Positions 23,631 to 33,061 of a DNA stretch of 64,000 nucleotides are shown here, one piece after another (within the stretch, counting starts at the first letter, position 1; every line of letters begins with the position of its first letter). The translations under genes and the position numbers were made by a program. The stretch is from the NCBI GenBank assembly GCA_044377735.1, contig JBILYK010000002.1:1-64000 (forward strand). Direction: 5' to 3'. This DNA comes from Tabrizicola_A sp044377735 (GTDB taxonomy: Bacteria; Pseudomonadota; Alphaproteobacteria; Rhodobacterales; Rhodobacteraceae). Under the pieces are notes generated by a model. The model did no database searches and had not been told where the DNA came from. It worked only from the letters and a program-made list of their open reading frames with translations.

Positions 23631-26600
23631 GCTTGATTGGTGAAGCCACCGAACGCCAAGTTCAGGCCGCCAGCCCGGTGGCGACAACGTGGGTCGCCGC
23701 CAATGCGGGGTCTGGCAAGACGCGGGTGCTGATCGACAGGGTCGCCCGGCTTTTGCTGAGCGGGGTGGAACCACAGCGGATTTTGTGTCTGACCTATACC
23801 AAGGCCGCCGCAACCGAGATGCAGAACCGTCTGTTCGAGCGGCTTGGCAAGTGGGCTATGTTGCCCGATGACAAACTGCGGGCCGACCTTACCGCACTGG
23901 GCGAAGGGCCGGGCTTTGTCGGCGATGATCTTGCACGGGCGCGCAGACTGTTTGCCCGCGCACTTGAGGCCCCCGGCGGGTTGCGGATTCAGACCATTCA
24001 CAGCTTTTGCGCCACGCTTTTGCGCCGCTTTCCGCTTGAAGCCAAAATCTCTCCCGGCTTTTCCGAGTTGGATGACCGCGCCGCGCGGCTGTTGCGGGCA
24101 CAGATCGTTGAGGAGATGTCAGACTCGCATGCCCCCACCGTCATGGCCGAGATTGCCTCAATCTACACGGGCGAGGAGTTTACTGCGCTGATGGAGCAGG
24201 TCGCCTCGGCACGACATGGGTTTACAACCGCGTTGGGCGAAGCGGAGGCAAAGACGGTTTTTGGGACCGATCCAGCGGACAGCCCAGAACGGCTTTTGGG
24301 GGACACGTTCCTTGGCAACGAGGCGGCGCTGCTGGCAGATCTGCTGCCCTTCCTCATGGCAAGCGGCCCCAATGACCAGAAGGCTGCCGCGCGGCTTGCG
24401 ACCTTGAACCTGTCACGGCCGGATTTTTCCGATCTGGTCAAGCTGGAAAAGACTTTCCTGCACAGCGATGAGGTTAAGGAAGAGTCGAAACGCGAGACCG
24501 CCAAGATTGACGTCTTTCCCACCAAGGATGCGCGCGCGGCCTTTGTCCATCGGATCGATCAACTGAACGCGTTGATGCTGCGAATCCAACATGCCAGACC
24601 GCGACGATTGGGGCTGGAGGCGGCCCGTAAGACGCTGGCGCTGCACCGCTTTGCGGCTGTCTTTTTGCCGCTTTATGAAAAGGCAAAGTCGACGAGGGGT
24701 TGGCTTGATTTTGATGATCTGATCGCCCGCGCAAAGGGGCTTTTGACCGACCGTTCGGTGGCGCAATGGGTTCTATACCGACTTGATGGCGGCATCGATC
24801 ATATTCTTGTGGATGAGGCGCAGGACACCTCACCCGACCAGTGGAGAGTGATCGAGCTTTTGGCCGAGGAGTTCACCTCGGGCGAGGGTCGCGATGTTGA
24901 TCGCACACGAACTTTGTTTGTGGTGGGTGACAAGAAACAGTCGATCTATTCGTTCCAAGGTGCAGATGTCGCCGCGTTTGATGCGAAACATGCGCTGTTC
25001 AAGTCCAAGTTCGAAGCCGCCCAGAAACAGTTCCAGAATATGGAGCTGCGCTATTCGTTCCGCTCGGCCCAAGCGATCTTGCGGCTGGTCGACAAGACTT
25101 TTGAGACGGGGTTTGATCAGGCGCTGGGCATCCCTCCGACCCATATCGCCGTGAATGATGGCCTGCCGGGCCGGGTCGATCTATGGCCGCTGATCGAGCC
25201 AACCAAGACCGAAGAGGACAAGAACTGGGATGATCCGGTGGACCTTGTGAATGAGGCCCACCACAGCGCCCAGCTTGCCAACAAGATCGCTTCTGAAATC
25301 CACCGCATGATCGCAGCGGGGACGCAGATTCCGGATAAAGACGGCAACCCGCGCCTGATGCATGCGGGGGATGTGCTGATCTTGGTACAGCGCCGGTCCA
25401 CCGTATTTTCCGAGATCATTCGGGCCTGCAAGGCCGAGGGGTTGCCAATTGCTGGGGCTGACCGCCTGCGGTTGGGGGCCGAGCTTGCGGTCAAGGATCT
25501 GGCAGCACTTTTGTCGTTTTTGGCCACGCCCGAGGATGATCTGTCACTGGCTGCTGTCCTGCGCTCACCGCTATTTGGGTGGAGCGAAGATGAATTGTTT
25601 CGGCTGGCGCATGGCCGCAAGGGGTATTTATGGGAAGCGTTGCGCGAAAGCGCGGTGCATGCAGAGACCGTGGATATGCTGCGGGACCTGCGCGATCAGG
25701 CGGATTTCCTGCGGCCCTTTGATCTGATTGAGCGCGCGCTAACCCGGCACCACGGGCGCGAGCGGCTTTTGGCGCGGTTGGGAGACGAGGCTGAGGACGG
25801 CATCGACGAACTCTTGTCGCAGGCACTGGCCTATGAGGCGACGGATGTGCCCAGCCTGACAGGGTTCCTGATCTGGATGGAAACCGATGATGTGACCGTC
25901 AAACGCCAGATGGACGCGGCCGGGGACAAAATCCGTGTGATGACGGCGCATGGGGCCAAGGGGCTTGAGGCGCCGATTGTCATTTTGCCCGATACCACCG
26001 ATCGTAACCCGCAGGATCGCGACGAAATCTATCTGTTGCCCGGCGGGTTGCCGGTGTGGAGAACCCCTTCCGATGCCTCGCCCCTTGCCATCCGCGACAC
26101 CCGGGCGCGGCGCAAGGCCAATCAGACCGCCGAGAGCGCGCGGCTTTTGTATGTGGCGCTGACGCGGCCGCGCACTTGGCTGATCGTGGCGGGCGCGGGC
26201 GAGGCGAAAACAGAAACCAGCGGCAAGCCGCCCACACCGAAACCGTTTGATGAGCTGTGCTGGTATCGCCAGGTTGAGCGCGCAATGCAGGCGCTGGGGG
26301 CAGAGAAGGCTCAGGACGGATCGCTGCGTTTGCAGACCGGTGATTGGCCATTGCCGGTCGGGGCTCTTGTGATTTCGGGTGCATCCCCCAGCCACGAGCA
26401 AGACCAGGATCCTATCCTGCGGGTTATCGAGCCAGAGGCACGGCCACCGCAGGCCCGTTCACCATCGGATCTGGGTGGGGCCAAGGCGCTGCCGGGAGAA
26501 AGCCTGTCAGCTTCGGAAGAGGCGGCCAAGGCCCGTGGTACGGCGGTTCATCTGTTGTTGGAGCAACTGCCTTGGATCCGACGTGCCGATTGGCGTTCTG

Positions 26601-27013
26601 CCGCTGCGGCGCTGATCCCCGATCCAGGCCTTGTGGCGGATGCCTGGACCGAAGCGCTGCGCGTGTTGGAGAGCGAGGATCTTGGCTGGATCTTCGGGCC
26701 TGAAAGCTTGGCCGAAGCGCCGTTCACGGCGCAACTGGGGCAAACGACGTTGCATGGCACCATTGACCGGCTTCTGGTGGACGAGCATCGCGTTCGGATC
26801 GTCGATTTCAAGACCAACAGCCAGTGCCCGACAGCGCCCGAGGAGGTGCCCGAGGGCATTTTGCGCCAGATGGGGGCCTATGTGGCCGCGCTGACGCAGA
26901 TTTACCCCAGTCATGTGATTGAGCCTTATGTTCTGTGGACGCGAACGGCCAATCTTATGGCGCTGGATCCCGATCTTGTGACTGCGGCACTGAAGCGCGC
27001 CGCGCTCCCTTGA
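23627..27013 (+). CDS. addA: Double-strand break repair helicase AddA
   Basis: AddA is the UvrD/RecB-type helicase-nuclease of the AddAB complex. It unwinds DNA ends and, with AddB, produces 3' overhangs for homologous recombination. The 1128-residue protein has the Walker A AANAGSGKT (24-32), LCLTYTKAAATEM (motif Ia), LVDEAQDTSP (motif II), FVVGDKKQSIYSFQGA (motif III) and LLYVALTRPRTWLIV (motif VI). A C-terminal nuclease domain is visible as VRIVDFKTNS (about residue 1065). Length is normal for the family. It is translationally coupled to addB by a 4-bp overlap and followed by trxA after 58 bp. Confidence 0.97.
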   Translation: MSLIGEATERQVQAASPVATTWVAANAGSGKTRVLIDRVARLLLSGVEPQRILCLTYTKAAATEMQNRLFERLGKWAMLPDDKLRADLTALGEGPGFVGDDLARARRLFARALEAPGGLRIQTIHSFCATLLRRFPLEAKISPGFSELDDRAARLLRAQIVEEMSDSHAPTVMAEIASIYTGEEFTALMEQVASARHGFTTALGEAEAKTVFGTDPADSPERLLGDTFLGNEAALLADLLPFLMASGPNDQKAAARLATLNLSRPDFSDLVKLEKTFLHSDEVKEESKRETAKIDVFPTKDARAAFVHRIDQLNALMLRIQHARPRRLGLEAARKTLALHRFAAVFLPLYEKAKSTRGWLDFDDLIARAKGLLTDRSVAQWVLYRLDGGIDHILVDEAQDTSPDQWRVIELLAEEFTSGEGRDVDRTRTLFVVGDKKQSIYSFQGADVAAFDAKHALFKSKFEAAQKQFQNMELRYSFRSAQAILRLVDKTFETGFDQALGIPPTHIAVNDGLPGRVDLWPLIEPTKTEEDKNWDDPVDLVNEAHHSAQLANKIASEIHRMIAAGTQIPDKDGNPRLMHAGDVLILVQRRSTVFSEIIRACKAEGLPIAGADRLRLGAELAVKDLAALLSFLATPEDDLSLAAVLRSPLFGWSEDELFRLAHGRKGYLWEALRESAVHAETVDMLRDLRDQADFLRPFDLIERALTRHHGRERLLARLGDEAEDGIDELLSQALAYEATDVPSLTGFLIWMETDDVTVKRQMDAAGDKIRVMTAHGAKGLEAPIVILPDTTDRNPQDRDEIYLLPGGLPVWRTPSDASPLAIRDTRARRKANQTAESARLLYVALTRPRTWLIVAGAGEAKTETSGKPPTPKPFDELCWYRQVERAMQALGAEKAQDGSLRLQTGDWPLPVGALVISGASPSHEQDQDPILRVIEPEARPPQARSPSDLGGAKALPGESLSASEEAAKARGTAVHLLLEQLPWIRRADWRSAAAALIPDPGLVADAWTEALRVLESEDLGWIFGPESLAEAPFTAQLGQTTLHGTIDRLLVDEHRVRIVDFKTNSQCPTAPEEVPEGILRQMGAYVAALTQIYPSHVIEPYVLWTRTANLMALDPDLVTAALKRAALP

Positions 27014-27071
27014 CCTTACTGCGCAGTCTCCATAACTTCGACTCCTAGTCAGATATCGCAGGAGTCCCGCC

Positions 27072-27398
27072 ATGGGTGCCAATACCATTGCCGTCACCGA
27101 CGCCACCTTCGACGCCGAAGTCCGCAAATCGGATATTCCGGTTGTGGTGGATTTCTGGGCCGAATGGTGCGGCCCCTGCCGCCAGATCGGCCCAGCGCTT
27201 GAGGAATTGGCCGCCGAATACGCGGGCAAGGTCAAAATCGTGAAGGTCAACGTGGATGAAAACCCCGAGAGCCCGGCGGCTTTGGGTGTGCGCGGGATTC
27301 CGGCGCTGTTCCTGTTCAAGGACGGGCAGGTGGTGTCGAACAAGATCGGGACGGCCCCCAAGGCGGCGCTGGCGACTTGGATTCAATCCTCGATCTGA
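27072..27398 (+). CDS. trxA: Thioredoxin
   Basis: A 108-residue cytoplasmic thioredoxin that reduces protein disulphides, such as those of ribonucleotide reductase, with electrons from thioredoxin reductase. The redox site is WCGPC (C33 and C36) inside VVVDFWAEWCGPCRQI, and GIPALFLFKDG carries the cis-proline. It is full length with no signal peptide. It lies 58 bp downstream of addA with AGGAG ahead of its ATG. A strong intrinsic terminator follows, so it closes the tsaE-addA gene block. Confidence 0.97.
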   Translation: MGANTIAVTDATFDAEVRKSDIPVVVDFWAEWCGPCRQIGPALEELAAEYAGKVKIVKVNVDENPESPAALGVRGIPALFLFKDGQVVSNKIGTAPKAALATWIQSSI

Positions 27399-27423
27399 TC
27401 TTTGTGCATATGCACGGGCTGCG

Positions 27424-27445
27424 GGCACCCTGCGGGGTGCCTTTT
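27424..27445 (+). terminator. Intrinsic terminator after trxA
   Basis: A perfect 7-bp stem (GGCACCC against GGGTGCC) with a TGCG loop is followed by TTTT on the plus strand, 25 bp after the trxA stop and just before the convergent gene ends at 27450. Confidence 0.85.
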
Positions 27446-27449
27446 GCAT

Positions 27450-28358
27450 TCAAATCGGCCAGCCAAAATGCGCCAGCCGTGCGCGGATCTTGTCTTGCGC
27501 CGCTGGGTCCCAGGTGCGGATCGCGTTCATCTCTAAAAGCCAATAAAGATAGCGCGCGAAATCGGGCGGTGGCTGGCGCATACGAGCAAAAGCGGCGTCA
27601 ATCCCGTCGCGCGGGACCGATCCTGCGATGTGATGAAAGTCGATCTGGGCAAACAGAACCGCCTGTTTGCCAGCGAAATACCCGGTCACCGCGACAGATG
27701 AATTTTGCGTCACGATGTAATCGCACGCCTTGACGAGGGGCAGGCTATCGCCCGAGGCGAGGCTAAAGCGGGGTTCATCGGCGGCCAATTGGTCCAACGC
27801 CAAAAGTTCAGTGGAGCTATAGGTTTCGCGCGGGTGCAGCGTCGCGATCAGCCGCCGGTCAGGGTCGGCCTGCAGCGCGGCGCGCAGCATCTGGATTGGC
27901 GACATTGATTGGAAATGCCGCCGCTCGACCAGCTTGCCTTGCAAAGGCGCAAAGATGAACGGACCCAAATCCTGCGCGGGCGGGCTGTCAGCCAGAAAGC
28001 GAGGCCGCCAATAGCCCATGAAGCCGTTGAACCCACTTTTGATGGTTTCGGGGTCATAGGTGGCGCTGGCGATTTCATACTCCCAGCGGTCGTTTGTCTC
28101 TTCGATCTTCCAGAACGGATCGCGGTAGGTCTTGCGCAGGCTAAGACAACGGGGCGCCCAGACGGGCAGGTTCAAAACCAGATGATAGCCCTCCGCCTTG
28201 GGTCGGCCTTGGGTGTCCTCAAGCGGAACAAGGGTCACCTCCCAGCCCGCCGCGCGAACCGCGTCGGTGACCTGATTGATCATGCCGCCTATCCCAGCGG
28301 CATGTCTGCCCCGCAAATGGGCATCAAGGTGGAAATTTAGAATCTTTGGTTCGGCCAT
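27450..28358 (-). CDS. Capsule-synthesis-like protein, function unknown
   Basis: A 302-residue cytoplasmic protein resembling the Capsule_synth / KpsS-LipB region. It has PFIFAPLQGKLVERRHFQS near residue 130, DRRLIATLHPRETYS near 170 and a C-terminal YIVTQNSSVAVTGYFAGKQAVLF block; the last is the strongest match to the family's conserved NSS...G pattern. Such enzymes add or bridge capsular sugars, or act as Kdo-type glycosyltransferases. No capsule gene cluster is near: the gene stands between trxA (convergent) and hslV (divergent). It may therefore be a lone glycosyltransferase for a surface polysaccharide. The start is ATG at 28358. The assignment rests on pattern similarity only. Confidence 0.55.
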   Translation of the reverse strand: MAEPKILNFHLDAHLRGRHAAGIGGMINQVTDAVRAAGWEVTLVPLEDTQGRPKAEGYHLVLNLPVWAPRCLSLRKTYRDPFWKIEETNDRWEYEIASATYDPETIKSGFNGFMGYWRPRFLADSPPAQDLGPFIFAPLQGKLVERRHFQSMSPIQMLRAALQADPDRRLIATLHPRETYSSTELLALDQLAADEPRFSLASGDSLPLVKACDYIVTQNSSVAVTGYFAGKQAVLFAQIDFHHIAGSVPRDGIDAAFARMRQPPPDFARYLYWLLEMNAIRTWDPAAQDKIRARLAHFGWPI

Positions 28359-28467
28359 AGGTTGAATGTGCCGCGACAGACGGCTTGCAGCAAGCGCCGT
28401 TTCGCTGGTGCCGGTTGAATTGCCCCGAGCAGGCTTTCATAGTGGCGCAGGGCAAAAGGAGCGGATG

Positions 28468-29025
28468 ATGGCAGACGACACGTTTCCCGGCTGGCACGGC
28501 ACTACGATTCTCGCGGTGCGGCGCGGTGGCAAGGTTGTGGTGGCGGGGGATGGTCAGGTGTCCTTGGGCAACACCGTCATCAAGGGCAGTGCGCGCAAGG
28601 TGCGGCGGTTGTCACCCGGCGGGCATGATGTGGTCTGCGGCTTTGCCGGATCCACCGCCGATGCCTTTACACTGCTGGATCGGTTGGAGAAAAAGCTGGA
28701 ATCCGCGCCGGGGCAATTGGCCCGCGCCTGCGTGGAATTGGCGAAGGATTGGCGCATGGACAAATACCTGCGCAATCTTGAGGCGATGCTGATCGTGACC
28801 GATGGGGCTGATCTCTATGTCATCACTGGCGCCGGTGATGTGTTAGAGCCTGAACATGATGTCACGGCGATTGGATCGGGTGGCAACTTTGCTTTGGCCG
28901 CCGCGCGTGGGTTGATGCACTCGGACCTACCCGCCGAGGACATTGCGCGCAAGGCGATGGCGATTGCGGCTGATATCTGCGTGTTCACCAATGGCAACCT
29001 GACTGTGGAGACGATCTCGAAATGA
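28468..29025 (+). CDS. hslV: ATP-dependent protease subunit HslV
   Basis: HslV is the threonine peptidase ring that pairs with HslU to degrade unfolded or short-lived proteins in the cytoplasm. The 185-residue protein begins with a short propeptide ending in GWHG. Cleavage before TTILAVRR exposes the N-terminal nucleophile threonine, here about residue 12. VVVAGDGQVSLG and GSGGNFALAAARGL are conserved. The start at 28468 is supported by AAAAGGAG, with a second ATG directly before it. A longer open frame upstream is not needed. It overlaps hslU by 4 bp (ATGA). Confidence 0.96.
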   Translation: MADDTFPGWHGTTILAVRRGGKVVVAGDGQVSLGNTVIKGSARKVRRLSPGGHDVVCGFAGSTADAFTLLDRLEKKLESAPGQLARACVELAKDWRMDKYLRNLEAMLIVTDGADLYVITGAGDVLEPEHDVTAIGSGGNFALAAARGLMHSDLPAEDIARKAMAIAADICVFTNGNLTVETISK

Positions 29026-30320
29026 CCAACCTGACCCCGCGTGAGATTGTCTCGGAGCTGGATCGCCACATCATTGGCCAGCGCGATGCCAAGCGCGCCG
29101 TGGCTGTGGCGCTGCGCAACCGTTGGCGGCGCAAGCAGTTGGGTGATGATCTGCGTGATGAGGTCTATCCGAAGAACATCCTGATGATCGGACCAACCGG
29201 CGTGGGCAAGACCGAGATCAGCCGCCGTTTGGCCAAGCTGGCGCGTGCGCCTTTCCTGAAGGTAGAAGCGACGAAGTTCACCGAGGTGGGCTATGTCGGC
29301 CGCGATGTGGACAGCATCATTCGTGATCTGGTGGATGCCGCGATGATCGACACACGCACACGCATGCGCGACGAGGTGAAAGCCCGGGCGCAAAAGGCCG
29401 CCGAGGAGCGTGTGATCGAGGCGCTGGCGGGAAAGGATGCCCGTGAGCAGACCCGCGAGCTGTTTCGCGGCAAGCTGAAACGCGGCGAGTTGGACAGCAC
29501 GCTGATCGAGATTGAGGTGCAGGACAGCGCCACACCTCAGGGCATGTTCGGGATGATGCCTGGAATGGAAAACCAGATGCAAGGGTTGAACGACCTGTTC
29601 AAGGCGTTCGGTGGGCGCACCAGACGCAAGCGGGTTTCGGTGGCTGAAAGCTATGAAATGCTGATAGGGCAAGAGGCTGACAAGCTTTTGGATGATGAGG
29701 CGGTGAAAGCCGCCGCACTCGAGGCGGTTCAGGAGAATGGGATCGTTTTTCTGGATGAGATAGACAAGATCTGTGCACGGTCCGATGCGCGGGGTGCCGA
29801 TGTGTCCCGCGAGGGCGTCCAGCGTGATCTGTTGCCGTTGATTGAGGGCACGACAGTTTCTACCAAATATGGCCCGGTAAAGACCGATCATATCCTGTTC
29901 ATCGCCAGCGGGGCCTTTCACATTGCCAAGCCGTCCGACCTTTTGCCGGAATTGCAGGGCCGTTTGCCCATTCGTGTGGAACTGGCACCGCTGACCGAGG
30001 ATGATTTCGTGCGCATCCTGACCGAGACGGACAATGCGCTGACCCGGCAGTATTCGGCTCTGATGGCGACCGAGGAAGTAGCCGTGACCTTTACCACCGA
30101 TGGCATCGCAGCCCTAGCGCGAATTGCCGCCGAGGTAAATCGCAGCGTGGAAAACATTGGCGCGCGCAGGCTGTACACAATTATGGAGCGGGTGTTTGAG
30201 GAGCTGTCCTTTACCGCCCCGGACCGGGCGGGGGACATTGTGACGGTAGATGCGAGCTTTGTCGAAAAACATCTTGGGGCGCTGGCGCGGTCTGCCGATA
30301 TCTCGCGTTATGTCTTGTGA
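29022..30320 (+). CDS. hslU: ATP-dependent protease ATPase subunit HslU
   Basis: HslU is the AAA+ unfoldase that feeds substrates into HslV. The 432-residue protein is full length, with Walker A GPTGVGKTE (57-65), the pore-like GYVGRDV, the I-domain (about residues 110-230), Walker B IVFLDEIDKIC and sensor regions GRLPIRVEL and NIGARRLYTIMER, ending SRYVL as expected for HslV docking. It is coupled to hslV by a 4-bp overlap. Its TGA overlaps the GTG of the next gene, an alpha/beta hydrolase lipoprotein. Confidence 0.97.
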   Translation: MTNLTPREIVSELDRHIIGQRDAKRAVAVALRNRWRRKQLGDDLRDEVYPKNILMIGPTGVGKTEISRRLAKLARAPFLKVEATKFTEVGYVGRDVDSIIRDLVDAAMIDTRTRMRDEVKARAQKAAEERVIEALAGKDAREQTRELFRGKLKRGELDSTLIEIEVQDSATPQGMFGMMPGMENQMQGLNDLFKAFGGRTRRKRVSVAESYEMLIGQEADKLLDDEAVKAAALEAVQENGIVFLDEIDKICARSDARGADVSREGVQRDLLPLIEGTTVSTKYGPVKTDHILFIASGAFHIAKPSDLLPELQGRLPIRVELAPLTEDDFVRILTETDNALTRQYSALMATEEVAVTFTTDGIAALARIAAEVNRSVENIGARRLYTIMERVFEELSFTAPDRAGDIVTVDASFVEKHLGALARSADISRYVL

Positions 30321-31420
30321 CGCGCGCTTTTCTCTATGCGGCGCTGGCCCTTCTTGTCGCATGCAGCCCGCGCGGGGCGATCACCTATAGCCCAGAGGCG
30401 GCGCAGGTCGGTGAGGTTACCCCGGTGTTCATTGGCACCACGCGGGTGCTGGCGGATGGCGCGTTTGGCTTTGAGCGCAGCGAAGAGATACGCTTTGCGC
30501 GCTTTGATGTGTCGATCCCACCGCAGCGCACGCGGGGCGACATCAATTGGCCGACACGGTTCGAGAAACCTAATCCTGCGCGGCACTTTCTGACGACGAA
30601 AGAGGTGCTTTACCTGTCAAACCCCGACTTCAGAGCCGATTTGCAGCGGAATCTGGCGGCGAACGGGTATGAGGCGGTGATCTTTGTGCATGGCTACAAC
30701 AACAATTTTGCCGAAGGCGTCTATCGCGTTGCGCAGTTCTCGCATGATCTGGAGATCCCCGGTGCCGTTGTGCATTACGCTTGGCCCTCAGCCGCCAAGC
30801 CGCTGGGTTATGTTTATGATCGGGACTCGGCGCTGTTTGCCCGTGACGGGTTGGAGCGGCTGATTGACGAGGTGTCGGCGGCAGGGGCGCGGAAGATTTT
30901 GCTGGTGGCCCATTCGATGGGGTCGGGACTGGCCATGGAGGCGCTGCGTCAGGCCGCCATTCGCGGCGATCAGGCAGCGCTAGGCCGCATCGCCGGGGTG
31001 ATCCTGATTTCGCCAGATGTCGATGTGGATGTCTTCCGCTCTCAGGTCAGCGCTATTGGCGCGTTGCCGCAGCCGTTTTTGATTTTCGGGTCAGATCGGG
31101 ACAGGCTTTTGGGCCTGTCGGCGCGGTTGACGGGGCAGCGCGAGCGTCTGGGGTCCTTGTCGGATGTCTCGCGGGTGGCTGATTTGAAGGTCACCTTTAT
31201 GGATGTTGGGGAGTTTGCCAGCGGTGCTGGGCATTTCACACTGGGGGACAGCCCGGCATTGATCCGGCTGATCGAGAACATTGGCCAGATCGAAGGCGCG
31301 TTTGAAGCTGACCGCGCGCGGCGGGTAGGTTTGCTGTCGGGCGCGGTTTTGACTGTTCAGAATGCCACACAGATCATCCTGCATCCGGTCGCACAGATCG
31401 CAAGCGATATGAACCAGTAG
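30317..31420 (+). CDS. Alpha/beta-hydrolase lipoprotein (DUF900 type)
   Basis: A 367-residue exported protein. The N-terminus MTRAFLYAALALLVAC is a signal peptide with a lipobox-like LVAC (cysteine near residue 16), so it is probably anchored in a membrane. The hydrolase domain shows EAVIFVHGYNNNF and the nucleophile elbow LLVAHSMGSGLAM (Ser near residue 198), with an Asp in SPDVDVD and a late His in AGHFTLGD. This matches the DUF900 family of esterase-like proteins. The substrate is unknown. The GTG start overlaps the hslU stop (GTGA), so it is translated with hslVU. Its stop lies against the convergent smr gene. Confidence 0.8.
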   Translation: MTRAFLYAALALLVACSPRGAITYSPEAAQVGEVTPVFIGTTRVLADGAFGFERSEEIRFARFDVSIPPQRTRGDINWPTRFEKPNPARHFLTTKEVLYLSNPDFRADLQRNLAANGYEAVIFVHGYNNNFAEGVYRVAQFSHDLEIPGAVVHYAWPSAAKPLGYVYDRDSALFARDGLERLIDEVSAAGARKILLVAHSMGSGLAMEALRQAAIRGDQAALGRIAGVILISPDVDVDVFRSQVSAIGALPQPFLIFGSDRDRLLGLSARLTGQRERLGSLSDVSRVADLKVTFMDVGEFASGAGHFTLGDSPALIRLIENIGQIEGAFEADRARRVGLLSGAVLTVQNATQIILHPVAQIASDMNQ

Positions 31421-32032
31421 CTAGCGGCGGCGCAGATAGACGTAATAGGCGCCCGAGCCACCGTGTTTAAGATGCGCCTCGGACACTTGCAGCACGGCTT
31501 GGCCCAAGGGGGGCTGGCGCAGCCATTGCGGCACCTGATGGCGCAGAACGCCCATGCGCTGGGGGATGGGGCCGATGTCCTGGCCGTGTTTACCCTTGCC
31601 GGTGATCACAAGAACCAAACGCGCCCCATCGGATTGCGCGTTCAGGATAAAGCGGATCAGTTCAGGATGCGCCTCGGACAGCGTCAGGCCATGCAGGTCA
31701 ATTCGTGCTTCGGGGGTCAGTTTGCCCCGGGTCATCTTGCCGTGGGTCTTGGCATCCATCTGCAGGGGCGCGGCCAAGAGTGCCTCGATCGGGTTGGGCA
31801 CCAGATCAATTTTTGTGGCGGAGCGAGATTTTTCGCCGAGATGAAACATAGGCAGGCGGACGTGGGTGTGCCCATGGGGTGCGGGTGCCTCGGGGTGGAA
31901 AGGCACGGCATTGCGGGGGGTGTCCACCTCTTTCAGGAAGAGTTGACGGCCGGGATGCATCGGTGTGGCCGTGCGCGCCACGGCGGCCCAGATTTCCTGT
32001 TCCTCAGGACGCAAGGTGCGGCGGCGGGCCAT
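31421..32032 (-). CDS. Smr-domain protein
   Basis: A 203-residue protein with a C-terminal Smr (small MutS-related) domain. IDLHGLTLSEAHPELIRF (about residues 110-128) gives the conserved DLHG, and LVLVITGKGKHG (about 138-150) gives the TGxG loop. The N-terminal ~80 residues are basic, proline-rich and probably disordered. Stand-alone Smr proteins have nuclease activity in several cases, and this family's role in bacteria without a ribosome-rescue link is uncertain. It lies 3 bp downstream of mltA, in the order Tim44-like, mltA, smr. Confidence 0.85.
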   Translation of the reverse strand: MARRRTLRPEEQEIWAAVARTATPMHPGRQLFLKEVDTPRNAVPFHPEAPAPHGHTHVRLPMFHLGEKSRSATKIDLVPNPIEALLAAPLQMDAKTHGKMTRGKLTPEARIDLHGLTLSEAHPELIRFILNAQSDGARLVLVITGKGKHGQDIGPIPQRMGVLRHQVPQWLRQPPLGQAVLQVSEAHLKHGGSGAYYVYLRRR

Positions 32033-32035
32033 CTG

Positions 32036-33061
32036 TTAACCTTCGGGCAGCATCGCATAGGCGCGGTCGATGGGCAAAAGCACCACAAGCCGCCCGCCAT
32101 CCTTGACCTGCCCCGCTGCATCGCCAGCGGCGTCGCCTGTTCCGTAAAACACATCCACGCGCTGCGGGCCCTTGATCGCGCCGCCAGTGTCTTGAGCCAC
32201 CATCAAACTGCGGATCGGATCGCCGCCGTCTTTCTCGATCCAGACCGGGGCACCGAGCGGGGTGTAGTCAGGGTCAATCGCCACAGATCGCAACGGGGTG
32301 ATCGACCGGCCCATAGCGCCGATCGGCCCTTTTTCCGGCGGCAGATCATCAAGCTTGCGGAAGAAGATATAGGAGGGGTTGTAGTTGAGCATCGCGCTGC
32401 CCGCCCGCCCATTGGCGCGGACCCAGTCCCGAATTCCTTGGGCCGAAAGCTCGTCCGAGGTGTGGGTGCCGCGGCGGATCATCTCTTGGCCGATTGACCG
32501 ATAGGCATGCCCGTTGCGCCCGCCATAGCCGACGCGCATCACCTCACCATCGGGCAGGCGGATGCGGCCTGAGCCCTGAATGTGCAGGAAATAAACTTCA
32601 ACCGGGTCTTCGAGCCAAGCGAGTTCGAGCCCGCGGCCGCGCAGGGCGCCGGATTCGATGGTGGCGCGGTCGTGAAAGACTTGACCATCGCGCACCTCTG
32701 GCGGGCGGCGATAGATGGGGTAGGCGTAGCGCGGGCTGCGGGTGAGAGAGCCGTTCAGTTGCGGTTCATAATAGCCGGTGAACAGCGCAGGCGGATCGCC
32801 GATCACCACGGGTCTGAAGAATAGCTCAAAAAACGCTTTGGCCGAGGCGTCTGAGGCCCCGGTATCGGCAGCAAAGGCGCAGATCGGGCGCCAGTCGGGG
32901 CTGGTCAGCTTGTCGCAGGTCTCCAGAAAACTGGTCAGGGCGGCGCGGTGGTTATCGTCCTCCCAGCCTTCCAGTTCGCTGAACTCAAGGATGGTTGCCC
33001 GGGCGGGGGCCGCCACGGTCATGGCAAGCGCCAGACAGCCAAGAACCGCCGCCGCACGCAT
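32036..33061 (-). CDS. mltA: Membrane-bound lytic murein transglycosylase A
   Basis: MltA cleaves peptidoglycan between MurNAc and GlcNAc, forming 1,6-anhydro ends, and thereby supplies the recycling pathway (AmgK-MurU in this window). The 341-residue protein starts with a signal peptide (about residues 1-23, no lipobox cysteine visible). The MltA domain follows (FTGYYEP, FLHIQGSGRIRLPDG, GYGGRNGHAYRSIG), then the C-terminal 3D domain (MVAQDTGGAIKGPQRVDVFYGTG). It starts at 33061, overlapping the stop of the Tim44-like gene by 1 bp. A longer frame upstream has no Shine-Dalgarno support. Confidence 0.93.
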   Translation of the reverse strand: MRAAAVLGCLALAMTVAAPARATILEFSELEGWEDDNHRAALTSFLETCDKLTSPDWRPICAFAADTGASDASAKAFFELFFRPVVIGDPPALFTGYYEPQLNGSLTRSPRYAYPIYRRPPEVRDGQVFHDRATIESGALRGRGLELAWLEDPVEVYFLHIQGSGRIRLPDGEVMRVGYGGRNGHAYRSIGQEMIRRGTHTSDELSAQGIRDWVRANGRAGSAMLNYNPSYIFFRKLDDLPPEKGPIGAMGRSITPLRSVAIDPDYTPLGAPVWIEKDGGDPIRSLMVAQDTGGAIKGPQRVDVFYGTGDAAGDAAGQVKDGGRLVVLLPIDRAYAMLPEG

